NCBI GenBank assembly: GCA_036563665.1
Contig: DATCLY010000049.1
Coordinates: 1 to 32,807 of the forward strand
Origin: FEN-1219 sp036563665
GTDB lineage: Bacteria; Pseudomonadota; Gammaproteobacteria; Steroidobacterales; Rariloculaceae
DNA: 32,807 nt
Reading direction: 5' to 3'
Shown here: one piece after another, positions 9,401 to 15,992 of the stretch
How the letters are laid out: every line of letters begins with the position of its first letter
Position numbering within the stretch: position 1 is the stretch's first letter
Translations under genes and position numbers: made by a program
Notes under the pieces: model-generated
Told to the model about the DNA's origin: nothing
Seen by the model: only the letters and a program-made list of their open reading frames with translations
The model's database searches: none

Positions 9401-11824
9401 GACGTGGCGGCCGGCCGCGTGGAGCCGAGCGGTCCCGCCGTCGACCTGCTGCAGCGGGCGCTCGATCACCTGCACCACATGCGCGACGCCGTCGAGGCGG
9501 GCCGCCTGCCGGAAGCGGCCGTTGCGCTGCGCGAGGAGATCGAGGCGCTGCATGCGGGCGGCGTCCCCGCGGCGCCCGCCGCCGCGCAACCGGCGGCGCC
9601 CGAAGCGGCGGCCGCGCCGCAACCCGAGCCGGCCGCCGCGGCGCCGCAGGCGGGCGCGCCCGAAGAGGCCGAGCCCGCGGAAGCGGTGGAGCTCGCGGAA
9701 GCGGACGAGCCCGCCGTGGAGGCGGGCGACGACGCGGCCGGCGAGCTCGCCGACGCGCTCGAGCTCACGGACGCGGATATCGCCGAGCTCGAGGCCATCG
9801 AGCTCGGCGCCGGCAGCGCGCTGCAGATGCCTGCGCTGCCGGGCGAGACGCTGTCGGAGGAGCACGTCGAGATCTTCCTCGAAGGCGAGGAGCCCACGAT
9901 CGCGGACGAGCGCCCGGCGGCCGAGCTCACCGCCGCCGAGGAGGCGGCGGCGCAGCCCGCGGAGCCGTCGGAAGCCGCGCAGCCCGCGCCGCCGAAGGCG
10001 CCGGAGCCGCGCGCCGCCGAGCGCGCCGAGACGGCCCGCGTGGACGCGGCGCTGCTCGACGCGCTGCTCAACGCCGCGGGCGAGATCAACATCTTCCAGT
10101 CGCGGCTCAAGCAGCAGCTGCGCTCGGTCGAGTTCCACCTGGGCGAGCTCGGGCAGACGGTCGCGCGGCTGCGCGAGCAGCTGCGCAAGCTCGAGGCGGA
10201 GACCGAGGCGCAGATCATCCACCGCCACGAGGAGGACGCGGGCCGCGAAGGCTTCGACCCGCTCGAGCTCGATCAGTACTCCACCATCCAGCAGCTCTCG
10301 CGCGCGCTCGCCGAGACGGCGAACGACGTGGCGAGCATCAACGAGCTGCTGCACGGGCTCACCACCGAGGCCGACACGCTGCTCACGCAGCAGACGCGCG
10401 TCACGGCGGAGCTGCAGGACGGGCTCATGCAGACGCGCATGGTGCCGTTCCAGCGGCACGTGTCGCGCCTCGCGCGCATCGTGCGGCAGGCTTGCGCGGA
10501 CACGCGCAAGCAGGCCACGCTCGTGGTGGAGGGCGAGCACAGCGAGCTCGACCGCCAGGTGCTCGAGAACCTGCTGCCGCCGTTCGAGCACCTGCTGCGC
10601 AACGCCGTCGTGCACGGCATCGAGGATCCCGCCACGCGCAAGGCCGCCGGGAAGCCGGAGGTCGGCGAGGTGCGCTTGAAGCTGCGCCGCGAAGGCTCCG
10701 AGGTGATCGTCGAGATCGCCGACGACGGCGCCGGGCTCAACGTGCGCGCGATCAAGCGCAAGGCCGTGGAGCAGGGCCTCATTCGCGACGGCCAGGAGAT
10801 CGACGAGGAGCAGGCGAAGGAGCTGATCCTGAAGCCGGGCTTCAGCACCGCGGGCGAGCTCACCCAGGCCGCGGGCCGCGGCGTGGGCATGGACGTGGTG
10901 GACAACGAGGTGAAGAAGCTCGGCGGCTCGCTGCGCATCGAGTCCGAGGCCGGCAAGGGCACGCGGTTCATCCTGCGGCTGCCATACACGCTCGCCATCA
11001 CCCACGCGCTCATCGTCAACGTGGGCGACGAGACGTTCGCCCTGCCGTTGCCCACGGTGGAGGGCATCACGCGGCTCTCGCGCGAGCGCATCCTGGAGCT
11101 CCTCACGCACGACGAGCCGAAGCTCGACTACGGCGGCGTCACGTACCGGATCCAGCATCTCGGGAGCTTGGTCGGCGGGGCGCCGTCCGCGCTGCCCGAG
11201 GACGAGAGCGCCGTGTCGCTCGTGCTCGTGCGCGCAGGCGACAACTCGACGGCGCTGCTCACGGATTCGCTGGAAGGCAGCCGCGAGATCGTGGTGAAGA
11301 CGCTGGGGCCGCACCTCGCGAGCGTCCCGGGCGTGACCGGCGCCACGATCCTGGGCGACGGCCGCGTCATCGTGATCCTCGACGCGGTCACGCTCGTGCG
11401 GCAGCAGCGCCACGTGGAGCCCGTGGAGCCCGCGGCCGCGCCCGCGCCGCGCGAGCTCACGGCGCTCGTGGTGGACGACTCCATCACGATGCGGCGCGTG
11501 ACGCAGCGGCTGCTCGAGCGGCGCGGCGTGCGCGTGCTCACGGCGCGCGACGGCCTAGACGCGATCACGGTGCTGCAGGAGCACGAGGTCGACATCATCC
11601 TGCTCGACATCGAGATGCCGCGCATGGACGGCTATCAGTTCGCGACGCACGTCCGTAACGATCCGAAGATCAAGGATCTGCCGATCATCATGATCACCTC
11701 GCGCTCGGGCGAGAAGCATCGCGCGAAGGCCATCGAGATCGGCGTGAACGACTACTTGAGCAAGCCGTATCAGGAGAGCCAGCTCATCGCGGCGATCGAG
11801 GGGCTGCTCGGGAGATCGCTGTGA
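6497..11824 (+). CDS. chpA: Pil-Chp hybrid chemosensory histidine kinase ChpA/PilL
   Basis: This 1775-aa CheA-type kinase is built as follows. Residues ~1-560 are a FimL/PilL-N-like helical region (includes VDLLNNLLYYVARADS). Three Hpt domains have candidate phospho-His at 646 (FHTLKGSGRMVG), 801 (CHTLLGSARMA) and 942 (LHTLKGGARMAG), separated by Ala/Pro/Glu-rich linkers. Then come a CheA dimerisation region (from ~1180), an HATPase with N box N1369, G1 box DDGAG (1409-1413) and GRGVGMDVV, a CheW-like domain, and a C-terminal receiver with acceptor Asp 1704 (IILLDIEMPRMDGYQ). It phosphorylates PilG and PilH. P. aeruginosa ChpA is ~2470 aa with more Xpt domains, so this is a compact version. 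The start is GTG 6497 after GGGGT; ATG 6512 in frame is an alternative. The second Hpt has Leu where Lys is usual. Confidence 0.94.
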   Translation: MAVSTMNDMAAHSLDLVSRELQHTLDAARRELEDYVDGHSAAEALEKAAELLHLARGALKIVEIHGAALLAEEMEQTCKRLAQLGEGEEAERSVEALTRAMVQLPAYLDRLLSGGRDVALVLLPLINDLRAARGKPLLSEGTLLLLNTAPFERRMQQSPPPAGPVARGFEKVAQRLRPPFQAALLGWIRGVDAQRNLDELLRITGQLEQAATTEQVQQLWWVLGGVLLALRSNALEPTVTLKRLIGQADRQLKRLIDGGESVLVNAPPVDLLNNLLYYVARADSQHERLQAIRDRYGLKDVLPGEQQLEQAREGLAGPSVKLMRTVAEAIKEDLGQVKDALDIFVRTGSEQADKLAPQLEMLKKIGDTLGVLGLERARAQIQQESEVLAALVAGNRTGDPAVLEKVAATLLDVEDTLDRELVRAVLPDGEESKAEPDEAAQQRHVTQAVMRECIVNLAKVKEAVVQLVEDRSNVRALDQVKPLLRGITAGLLMLSKTRAVRVVERIGRVISTRLVPGVAQPQPEHLERLADAIVSVEYYMETLSAGRSDPWYMLDNAERCLDLLDTLPAPPAAAEPSAPPPKKKPAEPARTPSVMEVEDERSDPELVELFIEEAKEEIANIAQHLPVWQENLQDTEALIAVRRSFHTLKGSGRMVGAQLIGEFAWSVESLLNRLINQTLEPTPAIVAFVGEAAKAVPQLLEQLEIGLPPKVDVQALMQRAEALAAGDQPPAEAQAAEAPAEEEPAPAAAEEPAPPAMDPVLADIFAKEMRAHLATLREHIAQARASGAPRVVDEPLYRACHTLLGSARMAAFEPGIELATPLAEHLRAHFEAQSALDAAGLAALERAADCIEAMAGSVESGQRFVVDPDVVAGLRALAPAAPTPAPQPPAEEEAEASASFDPEIAAIFTEEAAEILDSAEAALENVRQNDPGAVVELQRLLHTLKGGARMAGVMTMGDLSHALETLLADVAAGRVEPSGPAVDLLQRALDHLHHMRDAVEAGRLPEAAVALREEIEALHAGGVPAAPAAAQPAAPEAAAAPQPEPAAAAPQAGAPEEAEPAEAVELAEADEPAVEAGDDAAGELADALELTDADIAELEAIELGAGSALQMPALPGETLSEEHVEIFLEGEEPTIADERPAAELTAAEEAAAQPAEPSEAAQPAPPKAPEPRAAERAETARVDAALLDALLNAAGEINIFQSRLKQQLRSVEFHLGELGQTVARLREQLRKLEAETEAQIIHRHEEDAGREGFDPLELDQYSTIQQLSRALAETANDVASINELLHGLTTEADTLLTQQTRVTAELQDGLMQTRMVPFQRHVSRLARIVRQACADTRKQATLVVEGEHSELDRQVLENLLPPFEHLLRNAVVHGIEDPATRKAAGKPEVGEVRLKLRREGSEVIVEIADDGAGLNVRAIKRKAVEQGLIRDGQEIDEEQAKELILKPGFSTAGELTQAAGRGVGMDVVDNEVKKLGGSLRIESEAGKGTRFILRLPYTLAITHALIVNVGDETFALPLPTVEGITRLSRERILELLTHDEPKLDYGGVTYRIQHLGSLVGGAPSALPEDESAVSLVLVRAGDNSTALLTDSLEGSREIVVKTLGPHLASVPGVTGATILGDGRVIVILDAVTLVRQQRHVEPVEPAAAPAPRELTALVVDDSITMRRVTQRLLERRGVRVLTARDGLDAITVLQEHEVDIILLDIEMPRMDGYQFATHVRNDPKIKDLPIIMITSRSGEKHRAKAIEIGVNDYLSKPYQESQLIAAIEGLLGRSL

Positions 11825-12300
11825 GCGCGGTGACCGAAGAGAAGGAGCTCTACAGCCTCCTGATCCCGCTCGAGGGCGAGCGGCTGCTCGTGCCGCGCAT
11901 GTGCGTGGCGGAGGTGATCGCGTTCGCGGAGACGGAGCGCGACCGCGAGCGCGAGTTCCCGGACTGGTTCCTCGGCACCCTCGACTGGAACGGCCGGCGG
12001 CTGCCGGTGGTGTCGTTCGCGGTGGCGCGCACCGAAGAGCCGCGCAAGCGCTCCCGCACGCGCGTGGTGGTGTTCCACGCCATCACCAACGAGCTCAAGG
12101 GCGGCTACTACGGCCTGCTGACGCAGGGCTTCCCGCAGCTCGTGCGCGTGAACCGCGACGTGCTCGGCCTCGACCGCGAGCTGCCGCTGCCGGAGGGGCT
12201 GCCCGCGATCTGCCGCGCGCGCATGATCCACGAGTACCCGCTGATCCCGGACGTGGAGCGCATCGAGCGCATGCTGGCCGAGATCGGCTACGACGCCTAG
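11821..12300 (+). CDS. chpC: CheW-like protein, ChpC-like
   Basis: 159 residues with weak CheW features: LYSLLIPLEGERLLVPRMCV, FLGTLDWNGRRLPVVSF and VVVFHAITNELKGGYYG. The central LxWxGxxLPVVSF segment matches the CheW core. In P. aeruginosa the chp cluster also contains a small CheW-like gene, chpC, after chpA and chpB. Here it follows chpA directly with a GTGA stop/start overlap (11821-11824), so it is probably translationally coupled and serves as a second coupling protein of the same array. The chpB methylesterase gene is missing. The chpC name rests on position and fold, not on a confirmed orthology. Confidence 0.8.
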   Translation: MSAVTEEKELYSLLIPLEGERLLVPRMCVAEVIAFAETERDREREFPDWFLGTLDWNGRRLPVVSFAVARTEEPRKRSRTRVVVFHAITNELKGGYYGLLTQGFPQLVRVNRDVLGLDRELPLPEGLPAICRARMIHEYPLIPDVERIERMLAEIGYDA

Positions 12301-12325
12301 TCCTCGGTCTCCGCTCGTCGGCCAG

Positions 12326-12396
12326 GTGGAGCGCCTTTCCAGGCGCGATTCTTCGTTCGGCCGCGCTGAAGATCGCGGCTGGAAAGCCGCGTCCAC
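12326..12396. repeat. REP/BIME-like pair of inverted palindromic units
   Basis: Two related units face each other between convergent chpC and rsmE. Unit A (12326-12350, plus) is GTGGA followed by stem GCGCC, loop TTTCCA and stem GGCGC, then GAT. Unit B (12371-12396, read on minus) is GTGGA followed by CGCGGC, the same TTTCCA loop and GCCGCG, then GAT. The stems differ by paired substitutions that keep base pairing. This is the layout of REP sequences in Pseudomonas and Xanthomonadales (GTGGGAGCGGCTT..GCCGCGAT). The pair may also end transcription from both sides. A 9-base direct repeat CTTCGTTCG (12351-12359 and 12402-12410) flanks unit B. Confidence 0.75.
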
Positions 12397-12416
12397 AGGG
12401 GCTTCGTTCGATGCTG

Positions 12417-13160
12417 CTACAGATCTCCCCAACGGGCCTGCAGCAGCGCGCACGCCGTGACGGCCGCCGTGTCCGCGCGCAGCACGCGCGGCCCCACCGA
12501 CACGCCGACGAAGCCTGCGGCCTCGATCTCGCGCAGGTCGCGCTCGCTCCAGCCGCCTTCGGGCCCCACGGCCACGGTGGCGGCGCTGCCGCTCGACGGC
12601 AGCCCCTCGGCCGTGAGGCGCGCGCCCGGCACGAGCGCGAGGCGCGTCTCGGTCGGCGGCACGGCGGCCAGCCGCTCCGCGAGCGGCACCGGCGGCTCCA
12701 CGAGCGGCGGCCGGTGCCGGCCGCTCTGCTCGCAGGCGCTGCGCGCGATCCGCGCCCAATGCTCCACGCGCCGCTCCGCCCGGCCCGCGTCGAGCTTCAC
12801 GACGCTGAACTCGCTGTAGACCGGCGCGATGCAGCGCACGCCGAGCTCGGTGGCCTTCTGCACGATCCAGTCCATCGCGTCGGACTTGATGATCGCCTGC
12901 ACCAGCGTGAGCGCGAGCGCGGGCTCGGGCAGAGGCTCGAGCGTTTCCTCGAGGCCGAGCTCGGCGCCGCGGCGCGTGAGCCGGCTCACCACGGCGCTCC
13001 GCTCGGCGCCCCGGCCGTTGAAGGCCACGATGCGCGCGCCCACCCGCAGCCGCAGCACGTTGCCCAGGTAATGCGCCTCCGCCTCGCCGAGCGACAGCGA
13101 CTCGCCTTCGAGCTCGTGCTCCACGAAGAGGCGCGGCACGCGCCGCTTGACGTAATTCAT
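12417..13160 (-). CDS. rsmE: 16S rRNA (uracil1498-N3)-methyltransferase RsmE
   Basis: The 247-aa protein uses SAM to methylate U1498 of 16S rRNA in the 30S subunit. It shows the N-terminal PUA-like part (RLFVEHELEG, AHYLGNVLRLRVGARIVAFN) and the SPOUT methyltransferase part with a trefoil knot: LVQAIIKSDAMDWIVQKATE, SEFSVVKL, ARIARSACEQSGR, VAVGPEGGWSERD, and GPRVLRADTAAVTACALLQ. GPEGG and LRxDTA are signature motifs. The ATG at 13158-13160 gives the normal family length. The frame runs open upstream without similarity. It converges on chpC and is divergent from ampD. Confidence 0.94.
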   Translation of the reverse strand: MNYVKRRVPRLFVEHELEGESLSLGEAEAHYLGNVLRLRVGARIVAFNGRGAERSAVVSRLTRRGAELGLEETLEPLPEPALALTLVQAIIKSDAMDWIVQKATELGVRCIAPVYSEFSVVKLDAGRAERRVEHWARIARSACEQSGRHRPPLVEPPVPLAERLAAVPPTETRLALVPGARLTAEGLPSSGSAATVAVGPEGGWSERDLREIEAAGFVGVSVGPRVLRADTAAVTACALLQARWGDL

Positions 13161-13262
13161 GTTCGGCAACCCGAATCCCGCGGTATATAGTCCGCGCGTA
13201 CCGTGCGCTGCAGCCATTGTAGAAGCGCGATCGAGGAGGACGGCATCGGCCGCGGCCCCGCT

Positions 13263-13829
13263 GTGAACATCGATCCCACCGACGGCTGGCTCGAGAACGT
13301 CCGCCGGGTCGTCTCGCCCAACTTCGATCCGCGCCCCCCGCACTGCGGGCTCGAGCTCATCGTCGTGCACGGCATCAGCCTGCCTCCGAAGCGCTTCGGC
13401 GGGCCGTGGATCGACAAGCTTTTCATGAACGCGCTGCCGCCGGAGGCCGATCCCTATTTCGCGGAGATCGCGCACCTGCGCGTGTCCGCGCACGTGCTGA
13501 TCGACCGGCAGGGCCGCCTCACGCAGTACGTGTCGTTCCTCGCGCGCGCCTGGCACGCCGGGCAATCCTCTTACTGCGGCCGCGCGTCCTGCAACGATTT
13601 CTCCGTAGGTATAGAGCTGGAGGGCGCGGACGACGTGCCGTACGAGCCGGCGCAATACGCGGCGCTCGCGGAGCTCGTCGCCGCGCTGCGGCGGGCGTTC
13701 CCGTCGCTGCGCGACGCCCCGATCGTGGGACACTGCGACATCGCGCCGGGGCGCAAGACCGACCCGGGGCCCGCATTCGACTGGCCGCATCTGCGCAGCC
13801 TCATCGACTCGCGAACCTGGTCCACATGA
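13263..13829 (+). CDS. ampD: 1,6-anhydro-N-acetylmuramyl-L-alanine amidase AmpD
   Basis: The protein removes the stem peptide from anhydro-muropeptides during cytoplasmic peptidoglycan recycling. It matches AmpD throughout: VSPNFDPRPP, LIVVHGISLPPKRFGGPWID, PYFAEIAHLRVSAHVLIDR, RAWHAGQSSYCGR, CNDFSVGIELEGAD, and GHCDIAPGRKTDPGPAFDW. The Zn ligands His36, the His of GHCD and the Asp of KTDPG are present. I prefer the GTG at 13263 (188 aa, beginning MNIDPTDGWLENVRR like known AmpD). An in-frame GTG at 13203 would add 20 residues starting with a CxxC, and neither has a good ribosome site. Its stop overlaps the ampE start (ATGA). Confidence 0.93.
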   Translation: MNIDPTDGWLENVRRVVSPNFDPRPPHCGLELIVVHGISLPPKRFGGPWIDKLFMNALPPEADPYFAEIAHLRVSAHVLIDRQGRLTQYVSFLARAWHAGQSSYCGRASCNDFSVGIELEGADDVPYEPAQYAALAELVAALRRAFPSLRDAPIVGHCDIAPGRKTDPGPAFDWPHLRSLIDSRTWST

Positions 13830-14731
13830 AGCTCATCGCCCTGATCGTGGCGCTCGGTATCGAGCGGCTCGCCACCCGGCTGCTGCAGCTGCGCGAGCTG
13901 CGCTGGTTCGACCCGTACTTCGATCTGGCGGTGCGCGTGGCGAGCCGCGCGTCCGGCGTGCTGCGCTGGCTCGTGGTGGCTGCGTTCGTGGCGCTGCTGC
14001 TCCTGCCCGTGTGGCTCGTGAGCCGCGCGCTGCTCGGCGACGACGCCGGGTGGGACCTCGACTATCTGCTGTTCGCCGTGCTCGTGCTGTTCTTCTGCCT
14101 CGGGCCCCGCGATCTCGGCAGCGAGGTGGAGCGCTACCGCGCCGCGCTCGACCGGGGCGACGAGGAGGAAGCCCGGCGCGTGCTCACGGCGATGGCGGAG
14201 TCGGAGCAGCCGCACGGGCGCGGCATCGACGTGGTCGAGGAAGCCGTGTTCGTGCAGGCCACGAACCGCATCTTCGCGGTGGTGCTGTGGTTCGTCGTGC
14301 TGGGCCCGGTGGGCGCGTGGCTCTTCAGGGTCAACGATCTCTTCCGGCGCCGGCTCGCCTTCGAGGTCTCCCGCGGCGTGGAAGGCGTCGAGCCCGTGGT
14401 TGCCGCCGTGGACGCGCTGCACGGCGTGCTGGTGTGGGTGCCCGCCCGGCTTGCGGCGCTCGGCTACGCGCTCGGCGGCGGCTTCGACGAGGCCATGCAG
14501 GCGTGGCGCAACCTGCGCCGCCCGGACGAGGAGCGCTCCGACCGCGAGCCCTTCTGGCGCACGAGCGAGCGGCTGGTCGCGAGCGTGGGCAAGGCCGCCA
14601 TGGCGGGCGTGCTGGCGCAGCCGAGCAACTCGAGCGCGGCGGCCAAGAACGCGCTCACGCTCGTGCGACGCACGCTCTTCATCTGGATCACGGTGGTGGC
14701 CGCGCTCACGGTCACCGGCTGGGCCGTCTGA
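13826..14731 (+). CDS. ampE: AmpE-like inner-membrane protein
   Basis: The 301-aa protein starts MKLIALIVALGIERLATRLL and has several membrane stretches (VLRWLVVAAFVALLLLPVWL, LDYLLFAVLVLFFCLGPRDL, IFAVVLWFVVLGPVGAWLF, and a last one at the C-terminus). The CLGPRDL segment, the following RYRAALDRGDEEEAR stretch, and AVFVQATNRIFAVVLWF match AmpE. The family is related to CobD/CbiB membrane proteins, and its biochemical role is unproven. It was named as a sensory modulator in ampD-ampE mutants for beta-lactamase induction. It overlaps ampD by ATGA and abuts the convergent adenosyltransferase gene with no spacer. Confidence 0.9.
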   Translation: MKLIALIVALGIERLATRLLQLRELRWFDPYFDLAVRVASRASGVLRWLVVAAFVALLLLPVWLVSRALLGDDAGWDLDYLLFAVLVLFFCLGPRDLGSEVERYRAALDRGDEEEARRVLTAMAESEQPHGRGIDVVEEAVFVQATNRIFAVVLWFVVLGPVGAWLFRVNDLFRRRLAFEVSRGVEGVEPVVAAVDALHGVLVWVPARLAALGYALGGGFDEAMQAWRNLRRPDEERSDREPFWRTSERLVASVGKAAMAGVLAQPSNSSAAAKNALTLVRRTLFIWITVVAALTVTGWAV

Positions 14732-15274
14732 TCAGCCGCGCCGCCAGAGCGTCTCGCCGCCGCTCGCGCGCGCGAGACGCCGGGCGATCACGAACAGCAG
14801 ATCCGACAGCCGATTGAGATAGCGCAGGACGTCGCGCGGGACTTCCTGCACCGCGGCGGCCGCCCACGCGGAGCGCTCGGCGCGGCGGCAGACGGCCCGC
14901 GCCAGATGACACGCGGCCGCGGCCGGGCCGCCGCCCGGCAGGACGAATTCCTTCAGCGGCGGCAGGTCCGCGTTCAGGCGGTCGATGTCCGCCTCGAGCG
15001 CCGCCACGTGGTCCGCCGACACGCCGCCGTAAGCGGGCAACGACAGCGCGCCGCCCACCTCGAAGAGCTCGTTCTGCACGCGCAGCAGCAGCGTGCGCAG
15101 ATCGTCGGGCACGTCGGGCGATGCGAGCACCAGGCCGATGGCGCTGTTGGCCTCGTCCACGTCGCCGCAGGCCGCGAGCCTCGGATCGGTCTTCGGCACG
15201 CGCTCGCCCGTCGCGAGGCCCGTGGTGCCGTCGTCGCCCGTGCGGGTGTAGATCTTGCTGAGGCGGTGGCCCAT
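14732..15274 (-). CDS. pduO: PduO-type ATP:cob(I)alamin adenosyltransferase
   Basis: The 180-aa protein transfers the adenosyl group of ATP to cob(I)alamin to form coenzyme B12. Family motifs are present in order: KIYTRTGDDGTTGLATGERV (nucleotide-binding N-terminus), ACGDVDEANSAIGL, LLLRVQNELFEVGGALS, FVLPGGGPAAAACHLARAVC, RRAERSAW, and LRYLNRLSDLLFVIAR. Length fits the family (about 180-190). The ATG at 15272-15274 has a GGAGGAG ribosome site. The stop directly abuts the ampE stop. No other cobalamin gene is near, so its substrate supply and client enzyme are not visible. Confidence 0.93.
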   Translation of the reverse strand: MGHRLSKIYTRTGDDGTTGLATGERVPKTDPRLAACGDVDEANSAIGLVLASPDVPDDLRTLLLRVQNELFEVGGALSLPAYGGVSADHVAALEADIDRLNADLPPLKEFVLPGGGPAAAACHLARAVCRRAERSAWAAAAVQEVPRDVLRYLNRLSDLLFVIARRLARASGGETLWRRG

Positions 15275-15354
15275 GGCGTTCTCTCCTCCGCGCCGCTCGT
15301 CCGACGGTAGCAGAGGGAGAGCGCGGCGCTCTACTGCCAGCCGACCTCGCGCGC

Positions 15355-15543
15355 CGTGGCGTCGCCACGGCGTCGAGCTGCTCGAGGTACGCCTGCGTCT
15401 CGGCGCGGCCGTCGCCGTTCACCGGATAGATCGTCACTCAGAGCGAGTCGTCCGAGTCGGTGCTGCGCGCGCGTGAAATAGTGGGCCGGCGCGATGAACG
15501 CGAGCGCGTAGAGCAGCAAGGCGATGCGAAGGCGCGCGAGCAT
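15355..15543 (-). pseudogene. Decayed N-terminal remnant of a small membrane-anchored protein gene
   Basis: From an ATG at 15541-15543 the frame reads MLARLRIALLLYALAFIAPA, a membrane anchor, to HYFTRA. Similarity then continues in another frame as RARSTDSDDSL, a stop codon, then VTIYPVNGDGRAETQAYLEQ. The break falls in a CG dinucleotide run near 15467-15475, consistent with loss of one CG unit. The stop is TGA where related proteins, as I remember them, have Trp (DDSLW-V), consistent with a TGG-to-TGA change. Similarity ends after about LDAVATP, so most of the C-terminal part is gone. Two independent lesions plus truncation indicate a dead gene. The parent family is an uncharacterised proteobacterial protein, recognised from memory and so only moderately certain. 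Confidence 0.6.
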
Positions 15544-15640
15544 GCGGATGGCGACGAACGACGCGCCGCAGTGAAGCAGGTTCGAGCCGAGCGCGCGCCG
15601 GCGCGCGTCACGAGCGTCCGGCGGCGCAATCGCCCCCGCC

Positions 15641-15674
15641 AAAAAAGAAAAACCCGGCGGTGGGAGCGCCGGGT
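15641..15674 (-). terminator. Rho-independent terminator of the candidate small RNA
   Basis: On the minus strand a perfect 8-bp stem ACCCGGCG/CGCCGGGT (15652-15659 and 15667-15674) with a 7-base loop is followed directly by a T tract (TTTTTCTTTTTT, 15651-15640). It is the only textbook intrinsic terminator I see in the window. It ends transcription coming from the sigma-54 promoter at 15907-15922. Confidence 0.9.
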
Positions 15675-15835
15675 CAGACTGGTTGTTGTTATCGGAGTTT
15701 ACGGTTTCAAGTATGCGGCCTAGCTGCCGTTCGTTACGCCGCGGCGCAGCGAACCTGTTGTTGTTGTTCTGGGCAGCCTTCTTTTCTTCTTCTTCTGTTT
15801 TCTTGTTCTTCTGCTTACGGAAATTTAACAGAACC

Positions 15836-15877
15836 CTACGCGATTTCGCACAGTTTTCTGTCGTTTTGCGCACTCAC
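15836..15877 (-). CDS. Possible 13-codon leader peptide within the small RNA
   Basis: A GTG at 15875-15877, with GAGAGG 2 bases upstream, opens a frame reading VSAQNDRKLCEIA and ending at TAG (15836-15838). It begins about 19 bases after the predicted transcript start. Spacing to the ribosome site is shorter than usual. It could be a short translated leader on an otherwise non-coding RNA, or chance. Confidence 0.2.
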   Translation of the reverse strand: MSAQNDRKLCEIA

Positions 15878-15906
15878 AGCCTCTCGAGGAGAGGCGACAG
15901 ACTTGA

Positions 15907-15922
15907 AGCAAGAGCTGTGCCA
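15907..15922 (-). promoter_or_regulatory. Sigma-54 (RpoN) promoter
   Basis: On the minus strand the sequence is C-TGGCACAGCTCTTGCT: TGGCAC (15922-15917), five bases, TTGC (15911-15908), T. The RpoN consensus is YTGGCACG-N4-TTGCW; only the G after TGGCAC is replaced by A, and the GG-GC spacing is exact. It points into the AAC-rich transcript that ends at 15641. RpoN promoters need an upstream enhancer-binding protein. Two inverted repeats upstream (15993-16005, 16055-16064) are candidate sites. Confidence 0.75.
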
Positions 15923-15992
15923 GGCCAAATCTTCCCTTTCGATTCAGGCGATTACGCCCAAAATCTGCCCCCGGCGCGCACGTTTGGACCTT

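Larger units (their letters stand above)
15641..15896 (-). ncRNA. Candidate sigma-54-dependent, Hfq-binding small RNA (CrcZ/CrcY-like)
   Basis: The predicted transcript starts about 12 bases after the -12 element (near 15896) and ends at the intrinsic terminator, about 255 nt. It carries three purine/AAC blocks: 15777-15815 (AAGAACAAGAAAA followed by AGAAGAAGAAGAAAAGAAGG), 15754-15768 (AAC x4 then AGG) and 15682-15690 (AAC x3, 7 bases before the stem). Runs of A-R-N triplets are the known ligand of the Hfq distal face. In Pseudomonas, CrcZ and CrcY are sigma-54/CbrB-driven RNAs with such motifs that titrate Hfq-Crc in carbon catabolite repression. A reading frame through the block (EEEEKKAAQNNNN) runs on through the terminator and has no plausible end, so I do not call it a protein. 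No cbrAB or crc is in the window, so the function is inference. Confidence 0.6.

Noticed and set aside
6929..11658. Very long open frames overlapping chpA (minus strand 6929-8983 and 9125-11413; plus strand shifted 7156-11658)
   Set aside because: They are composition effects of GC-rich codon bias. Their residues are runs of Arg/Ala/Gly/His/Leu with no family similarity, while the chpA frame has clear domains throughout.
15353..15371. Perfect inverted repeat GCCGTGGC-GTC-GCCACGGC
   Set aside because: No T tract on either strand, and it lies at the ragged end of the pseudogene; could be chance in GC-rich DNA.
15331..15873. 180-aa minus-strand frame spanning the small RNA, terminator and pseudogene
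   Set aside because: It runs straight through an intrinsic terminator and joins low-complexity KKTEEEEKK/NNNN residues to the start of a different, broken gene, so it is not one protein.
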